Below are positions 1-11,886 of a stretch of DNA of 64,000 bases, one piece after another. The translations under genes were made by a program, and so were the position numbers. The stretch comes from Mixta sp. Marseille-Q2659. GTDB lineage: Bacteria; Pseudomonadota; Gammaproteobacteria; Enterobacterales; Enterobacteriaceae. How positions within the stretch are numbered: position 1 is the stretch's first letter; every line of letters begins with the position of its first letter. The notes under the pieces were generated by a model. The model was not told the DNA's origin, did not search any database, and saw nothing but the letters and a program-made list of their open reading frames with translations. The stretch lies in NCBI RefSeq assembly GCF_940807255.1, contig NZ_CALNWY010000003.1, forward strand, positions 1 to 64,000, written 5' to 3'.

Positions 1-917
1 CGGCCAACACAGCAGACTGCGTGGGTAAGGCGCAGTTTGGCCAGCTGCGGCCAGAAGCCGAAGCAGAGCGCGGCATAGCCGAGCGCGATAAGCGGCGCGG
101 CCAGGTCGCGCGGTGCCTGTAAATAGAAAGCGGTCCAGCGAAACGCCCAACCCAGATGCCATTGCAGCAGCGTCGCGGGCAACTGGATCAGCCAGCCGAT
201 GGTTAACAGCACCAGTGCCGTGCGGCGATAGTGACGGCGGCTAAAGGCGCCCTGTAGCCAGCCGTTGCGCATCAACGCGCCGCCGATCAGCATCAGTCCC
301 GCCAGTTGCCAGCCATACTGCGCGCCCAGCGCCAGCAGCATCGACGAGAGATGATCGAGCCGGTTTTGCACCGCTTCCGCGCCGCCGTTCAGCTTCCAGA
401 ACATTTCATACTGAATATCCGCGGCGCCGGGCAGCCAGGATCGCGCCGGTTCAGGCGAGGAGATCAGGCCAAACAGCAGCAGCACGCCAACGCCCACCAG
501 ATAAAGCATCACGCCGGTGTTAAACAGCGATCGCGTCGAGGGCACATCACGGATCATGCGCCAGGCAATCAGGCCGATAATGCCGTAAGCCAGCAGAATA
601 TCCCCTTCCCACAGGAAGATGGCATGGATAAAACCGAAGATTACCAGCCAGCTCAGGCGCGCCTGTAGCCAGCGTTTTCCGCGCGGCAACAGCATTTGCA
701 GGCCCGCGCCGAACAGCAAGGCAAACAGCGAGAGAAATTTACTCTGCGCCAGCAGATCGAGCAGCGCCCAGCTCAGCGCGTCGCTGAAGGCGGGCTGGCC
801 CTGCCAGGCGGGATTCAGGTAGGCGGCGGAAGGCAGGCCGAAGCCGCTGATGTTCAGCAGCAGGATACCGAGAATGGCGAGACCACGAATAAAATCCAGC
901 GTGATATTTCGTTGCAT
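1..917 (-). CDS. yeiB: YeiB, DUF418 inner-membrane protein (3' end outside window)
   Basis: Read on the minus strand from ATG 917, the protein begins MQRNITLDFIRGLAILGILL and stays open to base 1, so about 305 of the roughly 385 residues usual for YeiB are present and the C-terminus lies outside the window. It is made of successive hydrophobic helices, with the DFIRG..ILGIL.LNI opening typical of the DUF418 family. The family has no firmly assigned reaction and is an inner-membrane protein. The start is 27 bp downstream of the folE stop in the same direction, so a folE-yeiB operon is likely, as in E. coli. Identity comes from sequence plus synteny; function is unknown. Confidence 0.88.
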   Translation of the reverse strand, partial: MQRNITLDFIRGLAILGILLLNISGFGLPSAAYLNPAWQGQPAFSDALSWALLDLLAQSKFLSLFALLFGAGLQMLLPRGKRWLQARLSWLVIFGFIHAIFLWEGDILLAYGIIGLIAWRMIRDVPSTRSLFNTGVMLYLVGVGVLLLFGLISSPEPARSWLPGAADIQYEMFWKLNGGAEAVQNRLDHLSSMLLALGAQYGWQLAGLMLIGGALMRNGWLQGAFSRRHYRRTALVLLTIGWLIQLPATLLQWHLGWAFRWTAFYLQAPRDLAAPLIALGYAALCFGFWPQLAKLRLTHAVCCVG

Positions 918-944
918 GCCGGTTCCTGCCGCCGTCAGAGAGGA

Positions 945-1610
945 TTAGTTATGGCGCACCGCGCGTAAAAATTCCTGACGCGTGTTCTGGCTCGACTTAA
1001 ACAGGCCGCCCAGCGAAGTCGTGGTGGTGGCGCTATTGGCGTCGCGAATGCCACGCGCTTTCACGCAGTAATGCACCGCGTCAATGGAGACCGCCACGTT
1101 ATTGGTGCCGAGCAGCGTCTGCAACGCGATCAGCACCTGCTGGGTCAGTCGCTCCTGCACCTGCGGGCGCTGAGCAAAGAACTGCACGATACGGTTGATT
1201 TTCGACAGGCCGATCACTTTATCTTTCGGGATATAAGCTACGGTCGCTTTGCCGTCGATGATCACGAAATGGTGTTCGCAGGTGCTGGTCAGGGTAATGT
1301 CGCGCACCGTTACCATCTCATCCACCTTCATCTTGTTTTCGATAAGGGTGATTTTCGGGAAATTAGCGTAGTCCAGACCGGAGAAGATTTCATTCACATA
1401 CATCTTGGCGATGCGATGTGGCGTTTCCATCAGGCTGTCATCTTCCAGATCGAGATTAAGCAGCTGCATGATTTCTGTCATATGTCCGGCAATCAGCCGT
1501 CTACGCGTTTCGTCATCCATTTCACGCACGGGCGTACGTAACGGGGTTTCCAGTCCACGCGCAACCAGCGCTTCGTGAACCAGAGCGGCTTCATGACTTA
1601 ACGTCGCCAT
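945..1610 (-). CDS. folE: GTP cyclohydrolase 1
   Basis: FolE (221 aa) converts GTP to 7,8-dihydroneopterin triphosphate, the first step of tetrahydrofolate synthesis, in the cytosol. The sequence is nearly collinear with E. coli FolE. The zinc ligands are visible as Cys111 and His114 in STCEHHF and Cys182 in HYCVKARG, and the C-terminal [12 protein letters not shown] stretch is intact. The open frame extends 29 codons upstream, but the ATG at 1610 matches the known N-terminus ([17 protein letters not shown] follows) and has a GGAG about 9 bases upstream. yeiB follows in the same direction. Confidence 0.97.
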   Translation of the reverse strand: MATLSHEAALVHEALVARGLETPLRTPVREMDDETRRRLIAGHMTEIMQLLNLDLEDDSLMETPHRIAKMYVNEIFSGLDYANFPKITLIENKMKVDEMVTVRDITLTSTCEHHFVIIDGKATVAYIPKDKVIGLSKINRIVQFFAQRPQVQERLTQQVLIALQTLLGTNNVAVSIDAVHYCVKARGIRDANSATTTTSLGGLFKSSQNTRQEFLRAVRHN

Positions 1611-1745
1611 CTGATGTTTCTCCAGCAGGTGTAACAACCGATAATCGCCAACACGGTCGTTATCGGGGTAATAATCTGAGGGCGTATTCTGAAGCACTCC
1701 GCCCGGTTTATCCAGTGAATACGCGTAATGGCTGCTGAAATCCCT

Positions 1746-2942
1746 TCATACAGCGCGCCGCCAGACCAGCGCGCCCGCCAGCAGCAGCGCGGCGCCAGCT
1801 ACATAGAGCGCCGGATCGAGCCGGTGCCACAGCAGTGTGGAGACCGACGAGAGCAGCGGCCCCGCCAGCTGGCCGACGGCGTAGCCGGTGGTCAGCAAAC
1901 CGGCCAGGTAACGCACATGCTGCGGCGCCAGTTCGCGACCATATTGCAATGTCAATTGCACCACGCACAGAAAGCCGCCGCCAGTCAGCAACGCGCCCAG
2001 CGCCAGCCCGCCGATACCCGGCAGCAGCCCGCCGAGAAAGACGCCCAGCGCCTGCAACCAGAGCGCAATTGCCAGCCGGCAGTGGCTGGCGCCCAGCCGT
2101 CGGGTCAGGATACCCAACGCAATCCCCGCAACCGCCGCGCCGCCAAAGATCGGCCAGATATACTGCGCAAACGGGCTGTGTGGAAAGCGCGACGCCGCCA
2201 GTTGAGAAAGAAAAGTGGCGGGCAGAATATAGCCGAAGCCCGCCAGACTGTAGCTCCAGACCAGGCGCTTCAGATTGCCGTTCAGCACCAGCGGCGCGGG
2301 CGCCGTTTCAGGCCGGTGCAGTTCGCCCTGGCGCGGCAGGTTAACGGCAATCGCCGCCACCAGTAGCAGCGCCGCGGCGCCATAGGCCAGCCACGCGGCG
2401 GCGGCCGAAACCTGGTAGCCGTTCAGTAATACCGCCAGCAGGCCGCTGAGCGCAATACCGACGCCCGGCCCGGCAAAAACCAGCGCCGACAGGCCAGGCT
2501 TGCCGTGGCGCTGGAGCTGTTCACTGCTCCAGGCCGCCACCAGCACCATCGCCCAGCCGCTGGCCCAGCCGATAAAAAAGCGCGCCGCGCCGTGCAGCCA
2601 GGGGCCATGCAACACGGCGGAAAGCAGTGTCAGCGCCACCGCGCCCCAGACACCGCAGCGCAGACGCAACTCGACCCGCTGGCGGGCGCGCATCGCATCA
2701 AACGAGCCACACAGATAGCCGAGATAGTTAAGCGCCGCCACCAGGCTGGCGCTGGTCAGCGTCAGCTGATGTTCTGCGATCATCAGCGGCACCTGCGGCG
2801 TAAAGGCAAAACGTCCAATGCCCATCGCCACCACCAGCGACAGTAGCGCGCTGAGCGCAATGCGCCCTGCTCCCGGCGCGGTTCTATCGCGAAGATTCTG
2901 CATGCTTAATATCATCTTATCTGTTTTAGCGGTTGCACCCAT
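1746..2942 (-). CDS. MFS transporter, YbfB/YjiJ family
   Basis: A 398-residue hydrophobic protein with about twelve transmembrane segments. The opening GIGRFAFTPQVPLMI and the LNYLGYLCGS motif in the second helix are characteristic of the YbfB/YjiJ branch of the major facilitator superfamily, whose substrates are mostly unknown. It is divergent from the LysR gene at 3010 with only 67 bp between them, so a shared control region is likely and the LysR protein may regulate it (inference). Start uncertain: ATG 2942 has a short AGG before it; Met10 and Met14 are alternatives. It is absent from this place in E. coli. Confidence 0.8.
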   Translation of the reverse strand: MGATAKTDKMILSMQNLRDRTAPGAGRIALSALLSLVVAMGIGRFAFTPQVPLMIAEHQLTLTSASLVAALNYLGYLCGSFDAMRARQRVELRLRCGVWGAVALTLLSAVLHGPWLHGAARFFIGWASGWAMVLVAAWSSEQLQRHGKPGLSALVFAGPGVGIALSGLLAVLLNGYQVSAAAAWLAYGAAALLLVAAIAVNLPRQGELHRPETAPAPLVLNGNLKRLVWSYSLAGFGYILPATFLSQLAASRFPHSPFAQYIWPIFGGAAVAGIALGILTRRLGASHCRLAIALWLQALGVFLGGLLPGIGGLALGALLTGGGFLCVVQLTLQYGRELAPQHVRYLAGLLTTGYAVGQLAGPLLSSVSTLLWHRLDPALYVAGAALLLAGALVWRRAV

Positions 2943-3009
2943 CTTGCCTGACGTTTAAACTCACGGAAAGTGAATACTTATAACCAACTTCCTTACGGTA
3001 AGAGAACAG

Positions 3010-5041
<2,032 letters not shown>

Positions 5042-5053
5042 ACGGGAGCTATC

Positions 5054-5896
5054 ATGCCAACAACGCTGGAATTACTGGAAGAGCATCGCCTGTTTGGCGG
5101 CTGGCAGCAGCGCTGGCGCCACCACTCGTCGGTGCTGGGCTGCAATATGACCTTTGGCATCTTTTTGCCGGGGCCAAAAGGGGATACCCCGCCGCCGGTG
5201 GTCTGGTGCCTGGCGGGCCTGACCTGTACCGATGAAAACTTCGCCGTTAAGTCCGGCGCGCAACGCATTGCGGCAGAGCTGGGGCTGGTGCTGGTGATGC
5301 CTGATACCAGCCCGCGCGGCGACGAAGTGCCAAACGATGAGGCGTACGATCTGGGCCAGGGCGCCGGGTTCTACCTGAACGCCACCCAGGAGCCGTGGCG
5401 GCACAATTTCCATATGTACGATTACCTTAATGATGAGCTGCCGGCGCTGATTGCCGCCAGCTTTAAAATAAGCGATCGTCAGGCGATTATGGGCCATTCC
5501 ATGGGCGGCCACGGCGCGCTGATGCTGGCGCTGCGTAATCCGCACCGATTTGCCTCCGCCTCTGCCTTTGCGCCGATTGTTAATCCCAGTTCAGTGCCCT
5601 GGGGACAAAAAGCGTTCCGCGCCTATTTAGGGGAAGATGCTGAACAATGGCAGCAGTATGACAGCTGTCTGCTCATGCAGCAGACACAGGCGCAGCTGCC
5701 GATCCTGATCGATCAAGGTGACAGCGATCAGTTCCTGGCCGATCAGCTCCAGCCTGAACGGCTGAAAGCCGTAGCGCAGCAAAACGGCTGGCCGCTGACG
5801 TTGCGCATCCAGCCGGGTTACGATCACAGCTATTTCTTTATCGCTTCATTCGTTGAGGATCACCTGCGCTTTCACGCGCAACATCTGCTGGCATAA
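5054..5896 (+). CDS. fghA: S-formylglutathione hydrolase
   Basis: The 280-residue alpha/beta hydrolase (YeiG/FrmB family) cleaves S-formylglutathione to formate and glutathione, completing glutathione-dependent formaldehyde removal. The catalytic triad is visible as Ser149 in GHSMGGHGA, Asp225 in GDSDQF and His258 in YDHSYFF. Length and collinearity fit YeiG, which sits at this place in E. coli, but here it is directly behind frmA (12 bp gap) and so in an operon with its partner enzyme. A strong bidirectional terminator follows at once. Confidence 0.95.
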   Translation: MPTTLELLEEHRLFGGWQQRWRHHSSVLGCNMTFGIFLPGPKGDTPPPVVWCLAGLTCTDENFAVKSGAQRIAAELGLVLVMPDTSPRGDEVPNDEAYDLGQGAGFYLNATQEPWRHNFHMYDYLNDELPALIAASFKISDRQAIMGHSMGGHGALMLALRNPHRFASASAFAPIVNPSSVPWGQKAFRAYLGEDAEQWQQYDSCLLMQQTQAQLPILIDQGDSDQFLADQLQPERLKAVAQQNGWPLTLRIQPGYDHSYFFIASFVEDHLRFHAQHLLA

Positions 5897-5924
5897 AAAA
5901 GGGCGGCCTCGGCCGCCCTTTTTC
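5896..5924. terminator. Bidirectional terminator between fghA and cirA
   Basis: A GGGCGGC stem with a four-base CTCG loop and matching GCCGCCC arm, flanked by an A-run on the left and a T-run on the right. It can end fghA on the plus strand and cirA on the minus strand. Confidence 0.9.
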
Positions 5925-5925
5925 A

Positions 5926-7872
5926 TCAGAAGCTGTAATCCATCGCCAGGAAGTAGCGGCGTCCATCCTCATTAAAGCCGTAGTCATCGCGGCTGAAATC
6001 TTTATCCAGCAGATTCTGCACGCCCGCGCGCAGCTTAACCGCTTTGGTGGCCTGCCAGCTGGCGCCGCTGTTCCACAGCACGTAGCCGCCCGGCGTCACG
6101 CCATCGTTATTCAGCGTACGACGTTCACCGGAGTAGTTGGCCTGCAGATAGACATTCCAGTCATCCACCGGCGTCCAGTCGAGCGTGCCGTTGGCGGTAT
6201 GCAGCGGCAGCTCACGCAGCGGTTTGTTGCCGCCGTTGCTCAGATCGCGTCCGTCGCTGTAGGTATAGTTCAGCGTCAGTTTCCAGCGATCGGTCAGCGG
6301 CACCTTCAGTTCGGTTTCCAGCCCGGTAATACGCGCCTTGTTAACGTTGTAATAGCGGAACACCGGATTACCCTCATCATTGACGCCAACATAGTTGCTG
6401 TAGCCCGGCGCCAGCGCCTTGTCCGAGGTGCGCGAAATGCTGATCATGTCATCAACGTTATTCTGAAAGGCAGTGATGCTGCCGGTCACGCCATCCAGCC
6501 AGCCTTCGTCGCCGCGCCAGTAAAGGCCCAGCTCAAAGCTTTCGCTGGTTTCCGGCTTCAGATCCGGGCTGCCGACCACCGCGCAGCTGCCGCGACAGGA
6601 GTTGCTCTGCCAGTCAGGGCTGAGCTGCAGCAGCGAAGGTGCTTTAAAGGCGTTGGCCCAGCCGCCTTTTACCGTCACATTATCGGTGGCGTTCCAGACC
6701 AGGTAGAGACGCGGGCTCCAGTGATCGCCGTAGGTTTCATGATCGTCCATACGCACGCCGCCGGTCAGCGCCAGCGACTCCAGCAGCCGCCACTCATCTT
6801 CAACAAACAGCGCGTACTGGCTGGCGGAGGTGCTGCCGCTGCCCTTCAGGTTTACCGCATCGCTCAGCTTATCGTGTCGCCACTCGCCGCCGACGGTCAG
6901 CAGCTGGTTAATATCCATCAGCGGCAGCACCAGCTTGCCGTCGAGGCTGTTATTGCGCGAGGTAATGGTTTTGCTGGTGTAGTTATCCACTTTATCGCCG
7001 TAGAAGCGCAGCTCCGTATTGCCAAAGTCCCAGCGCCCGTTATGGCTGATGCTGTAGTTCTGGCGCTCAAGACGATTTTTATCCAGCGAGTCGGAGTCGC
7101 GATCTTGCCGATCGAAGCCGTAACCCAGGCCGATCTCCTGGTTATCAGTCGGCGTCAGGGTAAATTCGGCATTGCCGTTGCGCGTGGTGTAACCTTCGAT
7201 GCGCGCAGATTCGCCGTTGGCGGGCGCATCATCTTTTTCGCGCTTGCCGAGGTTGCCGTAGACTTTTACGCCGAGCAGGTCGTCAATCAGCGGCCCGCTG
7301 GTAAAGAAGTTGCCGTTGTAGCTATCACCGCGATCACGATGCTCCTGAATAGTGGTGTCAGCACTCAGGGTGCCGTGCCAGGCCTTGCCTACTTTGCGGG
7401 TGATAATATTCACCACGCCGCCCAGCGCATCGGACCCGTACAGCGAGGACATCGGGCCGCGCACTACTTCGATACGTTCGATGGCATCAACCGGGATCCA
7501 GTTAAGGTCGAAGTCGTTATGGCGGAAGACTGCATTGCGTGAGCTGACGCGCTTGCCGTCAATCAGGATCAAGGTGTAGCTGCTGTCCAGCCCGCGCAGG
7601 CTGACGCCCTTACGGTTATCCCCTTCGTCGGTCAGCTGGACGCCCGGCACTTCACGTAATACATCACGCAGGTTTTGTACCGGTTTACGCTTAATCTCTT
7701 CACTGGTGATAACGCTAATGCTGGCTGGCGCATCCTGTAAGTTAATTTCATTCGCCGAGGCGGTTACCACCATCGTATCGCTGGCATCTTCTCCAGCGGC
7801 ATTAACAGGCAGCGTCACGGCCAAAACGGACGTAAAAATACCGGCCCGCATTACACCATTTAAGCGAAACAT
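5926..7872 (-). CDS. cirA: Catecholate siderophore receptor CirA (TonB-dependent)
   Basis: A 648-residue outer-membrane TonB-dependent receptor for linear catecholates such as dihydroxybenzoylserine. A signal peptide occupies about residues 1-26 and the TonB box DTMVVTA lies at 32-38. The plug follows ([15 protein letters not shown]...[20 protein letters not shown]), then the 22-strand barrel ending in a terminal Phe (MDYSF). An extracellular cysteine pair (SCRGSC) matches E. coli CirA, the colicin Ia/Ib receptor. It neighbours a Fur-controlled ABC importer. The 239-bp upstream region is AT-rich and should carry its promoter; I could not pick out a convincing Fur box there. Confidence 0.95.
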   Translation of the reverse strand: MFRLNGVMRAGIFTSVLAVTLPVNAAGEDASDTMVVTASANEINLQDAPASISVITSEEIKRKPVQNLRDVLREVPGVQLTDEGDNRKGVSLRGLDSSYTLILIDGKRVSSRNAVFRHNDFDLNWIPVDAIERIEVVRGPMSSLYGSDALGGVVNIITRKVGKAWHGTLSADTTIQEHRDRGDSYNGNFFTSGPLIDDLLGVKVYGNLGKREKDDAPANGESARIEGYTTRNGNAEFTLTPTDNQEIGLGYGFDRQDRDSDSLDKNRLERQNYSISHNGRWDFGNTELRFYGDKVDNYTSKTITSRNNSLDGKLVLPLMDINQLLTVGGEWRHDKLSDAVNLKGSGSTSASQYALFVEDEWRLLESLALTGGVRMDDHETYGDHWSPRLYLVWNATDNVTVKGGWANAFKAPSLLQLSPDWQSNSCRGSCAVVGSPDLKPETSESFELGLYWRGDEGWLDGVTGSITAFQNNVDDMISISRTSDKALAPGYSNYVGVNDEGNPVFRYYNVNKARITGLETELKVPLTDRWKLTLNYTYSDGRDLSNGGNKPLRELPLHTANGTLDWTPVDDWNVYLQANYSGERRTLNNDGVTPGGYVLWNSGASWQATKAVKLRAGVQNLLDKDFSRDDYGFNEDGRRYFLAMDYSF

Positions 7873-8111
7873 ATTCTCTCCATGAGGTCAAAGTAACAAG
7901 GTTTAAAATGTGTCGCTCACATTGAAAGGGGTGATAAAGCATCCCCAAAAAATTATTTAACCGTTATTTAAACGGCGGCCGCTTGATTAAATTTTACGGC
8001 CTTATTATGTCGATTATTTATAAAGCGCCAGCGCTTATTATCCACTGACGGCTTAAGGTTATATTTATTTAACTGCTGATGGATTAAGGGCGGCGCAGGC
8101 CGCTCCGTTGG

Positions 8112-8900
8112 TTACAGGCTCGGCGCCGTTACCAGCCCGTCAATTAACACCTGCGGCGTTCCCTGCGAGCAGCGCTCAATGCGTCCGCGTACGCCGTAAA
8201 CTTCAGCGAGGCTTTCCGCAGTAATCACCTTTTCCGGTTCGCCATCGGCAATTAACCTGCCCTGCTGCAGCATTAATACATGTTCCGCATGGCGCAGCGC
8301 GATATTAATATCATGCACCACCACCACGGTAACAATATTCCGCAGGCGCGTTTCACGGCGAACTAAATCCATTACGTGAAACTGATAGTTTAAATCCAGC
8401 GCGCTGAGCGGCTCATCCAGTAATAGTAATTCCGGGCGACGAATTAATGACTGCGCTAATCCCACCAGCTGTTTTTGTCCGCCGGAAAGCTGATCGAGAT
8501 AGCTTAACGCCAGATGCGCAATGCCCAGCTGCTCCAGCAGCGTCATCACTTCCGCTTCGCTGGCAACGCGGCTGCCATGACTGCCGGAGGCGCGCTGGGC
8601 GACGATGATCGACTCCAGCACGTGCAGATGGACGCCCGCCGGCAGCGACTGCGGCAGATAAACCACCTTTTGCGCGCGCCGCACAAAAGGCTGCACCATC
8701 AGCTCTTCGCCGTTAAGCCACAGCTCGCCCTGCGCCCGGTTTAAGCCGGCCAGCGAGCGCAGCAACGTCGATTTACCGCAGCCGTTCGGCCCCAGCAGCA
8801 CGGTAATTTTGCCGCGCGGCAGCTGCGGCACGTTAAGATTTTCAATGACCTTGCGCTTCGGATAACCGGTATGAAATGCGCGGATCTGTAAGCCTTCCAT
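8112..8900 (-). CDS. Iron-siderophore ABC transporter ATP-binding protein
   Basis: A 262-residue ABC ATPase of the FepC/FecE/BtuD type. It shows Walker A GPNGCGKST at about 35-43, signature LSGGQKQ, Walker B LLLDEPLSALD and a switch histidine in VVVHDIN. Its start codon overlaps the permease stop (TGATG), so the two are translationally coupled. It should power import of a ferric chelate through the permease encoded upstream. No periplasmic binding protein gene is nearby, so the complex must borrow one encoded elsewhere. Substrate not determinable from sequence; iron is inferred from family and the upstream Fur box. Confidence 0.9.
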   Translation of the reverse strand: MEGLQIRAFHTGYPKRKVIENLNVPQLPRGKITVLLGPNGCGKSTLLRSLAGLNRAQGELWLNGEELMVQPFVRRAQKVVYLPQSLPAGVHLHVLESIIVAQRASGSHGSRVASEAEVMTLLEQLGIAHLALSYLDQLSGGQKQLVGLAQSLIRRPELLLLDEPLSALDLNYQFHVMDLVRRETRLRNIVTVVVVHDINIALRHAEHVLMLQQGRLIADGEPEKVITAESLAEVYGVRGRIERCSQGTPQVLIDGLVTAPSL

Positions 8901-9982
8901 CAGACATTCCCCCGATGACGCAAAATAATAGTCAGGAAGAACGGCACGCCAACCAGCGAGGTGACGATGCCGACCGGAATAATAATGCCGGGGATCAGGT
9001 TTTTCGAGGCAACCGACGCCATCGACAGCACCAGCGCGCCGGTCAGGGCGCTGGCAGGCAGGTAGAAGCGATGATCTTCACCAAAAATCAGGCGCGAAAT
9101 GTGCGGCGCCACCAGGCCGATAAAGCCAATCGGCCCGACAAAGGCTACCGCCAGCGCTGAGAGAATGCTGATGCGCAGCAGCGTGCCCAGACGCAGGCGA
9201 CGCACATCGATGCCGAAACTGATGGCGCGATCTTCGCCGAGGCGCAGCGCGGTCAGTTTCCAGGAACTCATTAAGGAAAACGGCAGCAGCAGCAATACCG
9301 CCGCGCTTAAGATCCCCAGCTTTTCCCATGAGGCGCGCGCCAGGCTGCCCATCGTCCAGAAGACCAGGCCCTGCAAGGTATCTTCGCTGGCGATAAATTG
9401 CAGCATCGACACCAGCGCGTTAAAAGTAAACACCAGCGCAATGCCAAACAGCACTACGCCAGAGGTAGCAACCCGCGTCCAGCGCGTCACCGCGTCCAGC
9501 ATCAGGGCAGCAAACAGCGCAAAGATAAAGGCGTTGCCGGAAACAAACCACTGGTCGGGAATGCCGGGAATGCCGATGCCGAGAATAATGGCCAGCGCGG
9601 CGCCGAAGGCAGCGGCAGAGGAGACGCCAAGCGTAAAGGGGCTGGCGAGCGGGTTATTTAAAATGGTTTGCATCTCTGCCCCGGCGAGGCCGAGCGCCAG
9701 GCCGACCACGACCGCCATCAGCGCGTAAGGCAGCCGGATTTCCCAGACGATCACGCGCGTTCCGGCATCGACGCTGTCCGGCTGCAGCAGCGTATGCCAC
9801 AGCGTATCCAGCGTCAGGCCAGAAGGACCGAGGGTAAAGTCTAAGATTAGCGAAGCCAGAATGGCCACCAGCAGCACGCCCATCAGCATCAGACGATGCC
9901 GTAAAAGCTGGTGGTAGCGTCCCATTACCTGCTCAGGCGCTTTGGCGCTGGCACAGGAAGCGGAATCAGGTGTTACACTCAT
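8900..9982 (-). CDS. FecCD-family iron-siderophore ABC permease
   Basis: A 360-residue permease with about nine to ten helices and the FecCD signature regions NNPLASPFTLGVSSAAAFG and GLVAPHISRLIFGEDHR. The C-terminal GIVTSLVGVPFFL is the typical coupling end. Only one permease gene is present, so a homodimer is expected. I place the start at ATG 9982 (AGGA seven bases upstream); the frame is open to 10078, but that extension lies in the apparent 5' leader between the promoter and this ATG. It is first gene of the operon with the ATPase. Confidence 0.9.
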   Translation of the reverse strand: MSVTPDSASCASAKAPEQVMGRYHQLLRHRLMLMGVLLVAILASLILDFTLGPSGLTLDTLWHTLLQPDSVDAGTRVIVWEIRLPYALMAVVVGLALGLAGAEMQTILNNPLASPFTLGVSSAAAFGAALAIILGIGIPGIPDQWFVSGNAFIFALFAALMLDAVTRWTRVATSGVVLFGIALVFTFNALVSMLQFIASEDTLQGLVFWTMGSLARASWEKLGILSAAVLLLLPFSLMSSWKLTALRLGEDRAISFGIDVRRLRLGTLLRISILSALAVAFVGPIGFIGLVAPHISRLIFGEDHRFYLPASALTGALVLSMASVASKNLIPGIIIPVGIVTSLVGVPFFLTIILRHRGNV

Positions 9983-10117
9983 GTTAAATCCTGTCAATAT
10001 TTCAGTCGCGGGCGCGGCATCGGTTGCCTGCCTGACGGCGCAACAACGCATGGAACGCTGCCCTTCCCCCGCCGTCATCGTCGCTTTCTGACGTTAAGGG
10101 CTCGAACAATAGAACAA

Positions 10118-10146
10118 ATGATAATGGTTATCAATGCAATTTGTAA
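10118..10146 (-). promoter_or_regulatory. Promoter of the siderophore ABC operon
   Basis: On the minus strand, TTACAA (10146-10141) and TATCAT (10123-10118) are separated by 17 bases, a good sigma-70 promoter. The predicted transcription start is near 10111, giving a leader of roughly 130 nt before ATG 9982. The -10 element and spacer coincide with a Fur box. Confidence 0.7.
10119..10133. promoter_or_regulatory. Fur box
   Basis: TGATAATGGTTATCA matches the 7-1-7 Fur consensus (TGATAAT-N-ATTATCA) in 14 of 15 positions. It overlaps the -10 hexamer of the ABC operon promoter, so iron-loaded Fur would block RNA polymerase directly. Confidence 0.85.
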
Positions 10147-10163
10147 CAACTTTGCCGCATAGC

Positions 10164-10192
10164 AAAAAGGCGCGACCTGAGTCGCGCCTTTA
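10164..10192 (-). terminator. lysP terminator
   Basis: An 11-bp stem (AAAGGCGCGAC with its complement) around a four-base loop, followed on the minus strand by a T-run. It sits about 25 bp past the lysP stop. Confidence 0.88.
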
Positions 10193-10215
10193 TTTTACCA
10201 GTCTCTGTTTAACCG

Positions 10216-11682
10216 TTACTTACCGAAACGCGGAAACTCCATGTCCTTGTAGCGGACAAAACGGCTGCGACGCACCAGCTTGTAGCCAAACCAGATAACC
10301 AGGAACAGCGGAATACCGATATAGGTAGCGGCCACGCCGTACCAGTCAATTTTATCGGCCAGGAACGCCTGGTAGTTCTGCCCCAGGGTAATGATCAGGC
10401 AGAGAACAAAGGCGAAGATCGGCCCCAGCGGGAAGAAACCGGACAGATAAGGCAGATCCGCCAGATTATGTCCCTGCGCCACATAGCCGCGACGGAAGCG
10501 GTAGTGGCTGATGGCGATGCCAAGCCAGGCGATAAAACCGGTCATGCCGGAGGTGTTCAGCAGCCACAGATAAACCTGCTGGTTGCCGAATTTGGAGGTC
10601 AGGAAGCAGAGCGCCGCCACCACCGTGGTGGCATACAGCGCGTTACGCGGCACGCCGTTTTTCGACAGTTTGGCGAAAATACGCGGCGCTTTGCCTTCGC
10701 TGGCAAGAGTGAACAGCATACGCGTGGAAGCGTACATGCCGGAGTTGCCCGCCGACAGTACCGCCGTCAGGATCACCGCGTTCATGACCGCCGCCGCTGA
10801 CAGCAGGCCGGCATGCTGGAACACCAGCGTGAACGGGCTGACGCTAATATCTTTCACGTCGTTGCGCAGCAGGCTGGGATCGGTATAAGGGATAATCAGG
10901 CTGATAATCAGAATGGCGAAGATATAGAACAGCAGAATACGCCAGAACACCTGACGCACCGCGCGCGGAATGTTTTTCGCCGGATCTTCTGATTCGCCCG
11001 CCGCAATGCCGATCAGCTCCGTGCCCTGGAAGGAGAAGCCGACAATCATCGCCACGCCGATCATCGCGGAGAAACCGCCAGCAAAAGGCGCCTCGCCAAT
11101 CTGCCAGTTTTCCCAGCCGGCGTGATCGCCGCCGCGCAGAATGCCGACAATCATCAGCACACCGACGGCGATAAAGATAATCACGGTGGCCACTTTGATC
11201 AGCGAGAACCAGTATTCCGCTTCGCCAAAGCCTTTTACCGAAATGTAATTCAGCAGGAACATCAGGCCGAGGAACAGCGCGCTCCAGATCCAGCCCGGCG
11301 TATCGGGAAACCAGTAACTCATCACCAGCTGTGATGCCACCAGGTCAACGGCGATAGTAACCGCCCAGTTGTACCAGTAGTTCCAGCCAAGCGCGAAGCC
11401 AAAACCCTCTTCGACATATTTGGCACCATAGGTGGAGAAAGAGCCGGAAACCGGCATAAAGGCCGCCAGTTCGCCGAGGCTGGTCATTAAAAAGTAAACC
11501 ATCAGCCCGATCAGGGCATAGGAGAGTAGCGCACCGCCAGGCCCCGCCTGTGAGATGGTCGCGCCTGAAGCGACAAAAAGCCCGGTGCCGATAGAGCCGC
11601 CGATAGCGATCATTGTCAGATGACGCGCCTTCAGCGCACGCTGCAACCCAGGTTGTTGTGTTGTTTTTTTATCCTGAACCAT
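10216..11682 (-). CDS. lysP: Lysine-specific permease LysP
   Basis: A 488-residue amino acid/polyamine permease of the AAT family, importing lysine with protons across the inner membrane. In E. coli LysP also restrains the acid-stress activator CadC. The sequence is almost collinear with E. coli LysP, including GGSIGTGLFVASGATISQAG, GELAAFMPVSGSFSTYGAKYV and QGTELIGIAAGESEDPAKNIP. About twelve helices. Start at ATG 11682 (MVQDKKTT) by comparison with E. coli; the frame is open 15 codons further. It has its own terminator and stands alone. Confidence 0.96.
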   Translation of the reverse strand: MVQDKKTTQQPGLQRALKARHLTMIAIGGSIGTGLFVASGATISQAGPGGALLSYALIGLMVYFLMTSLGELAAFMPVSGSFSTYGAKYVEEGFGFALGWNYWYNWAVTIAVDLVASQLVMSYWFPDTPGWIWSALFLGLMFLLNYISVKGFGEAEYWFSLIKVATVIIFIAVGVLMIVGILRGGDHAGWENWQIGEAPFAGGFSAMIGVAMIVGFSFQGTELIGIAAGESEDPAKNIPRAVRQVFWRILLFYIFAILIISLIIPYTDPSLLRNDVKDISVSPFTLVFQHAGLLSAAAVMNAVILTAVLSAGNSGMYASTRMLFTLASEGKAPRIFAKLSKNGVPRNALYATTVVAALCFLTSKFGNQQVYLWLLNTSGMTGFIAWLGIAISHYRFRRGYVAQGHNLADLPYLSGFFPLGPIFAFVLCLIITLGQNYQAFLADKIDWYGVAATYIGIPLFLVIWFGYKLVRRSRFVRYKDMEFPRFGK

Positions 11683-11886
11683 ATTTAAACGCTGTAAAAG
11701 GGGTGAAAAGAGGCGCGATTGTAGCAACTCGACCGGTCAAGTATAGTAATAACCCGCCGTTATAAGTTACCTTCATGATCCACGCCAGATTATTAGCAAC
11801 ATCGCCCCGGGCTTTACGCCGCCGCATTTAAAGCCGTTCAGCCTTTTCGCCGGACGCGGTTGCCAGCGAGAAAAACGGCGCTGCGC

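Noticed and set aside
6199..7542. 447-codon open frame antisense to cirA
   Set aside because: Composition is a shadow of the GC-rich cirA codons; no ribosome site and no recognisable domain.
7907..7923. AATGTG...CACATT inverted repeat upstream of cirA as a CRP site
   Set aside because: Half-sites are 8 bp apart start to start, not the 11 needed for TGTGA-N6-TCACA.
11683..11886. Lysine riboswitch upstream of lysP
   Set aside because: The leader is short and shows none of the conserved lysine-riboswitch helices.
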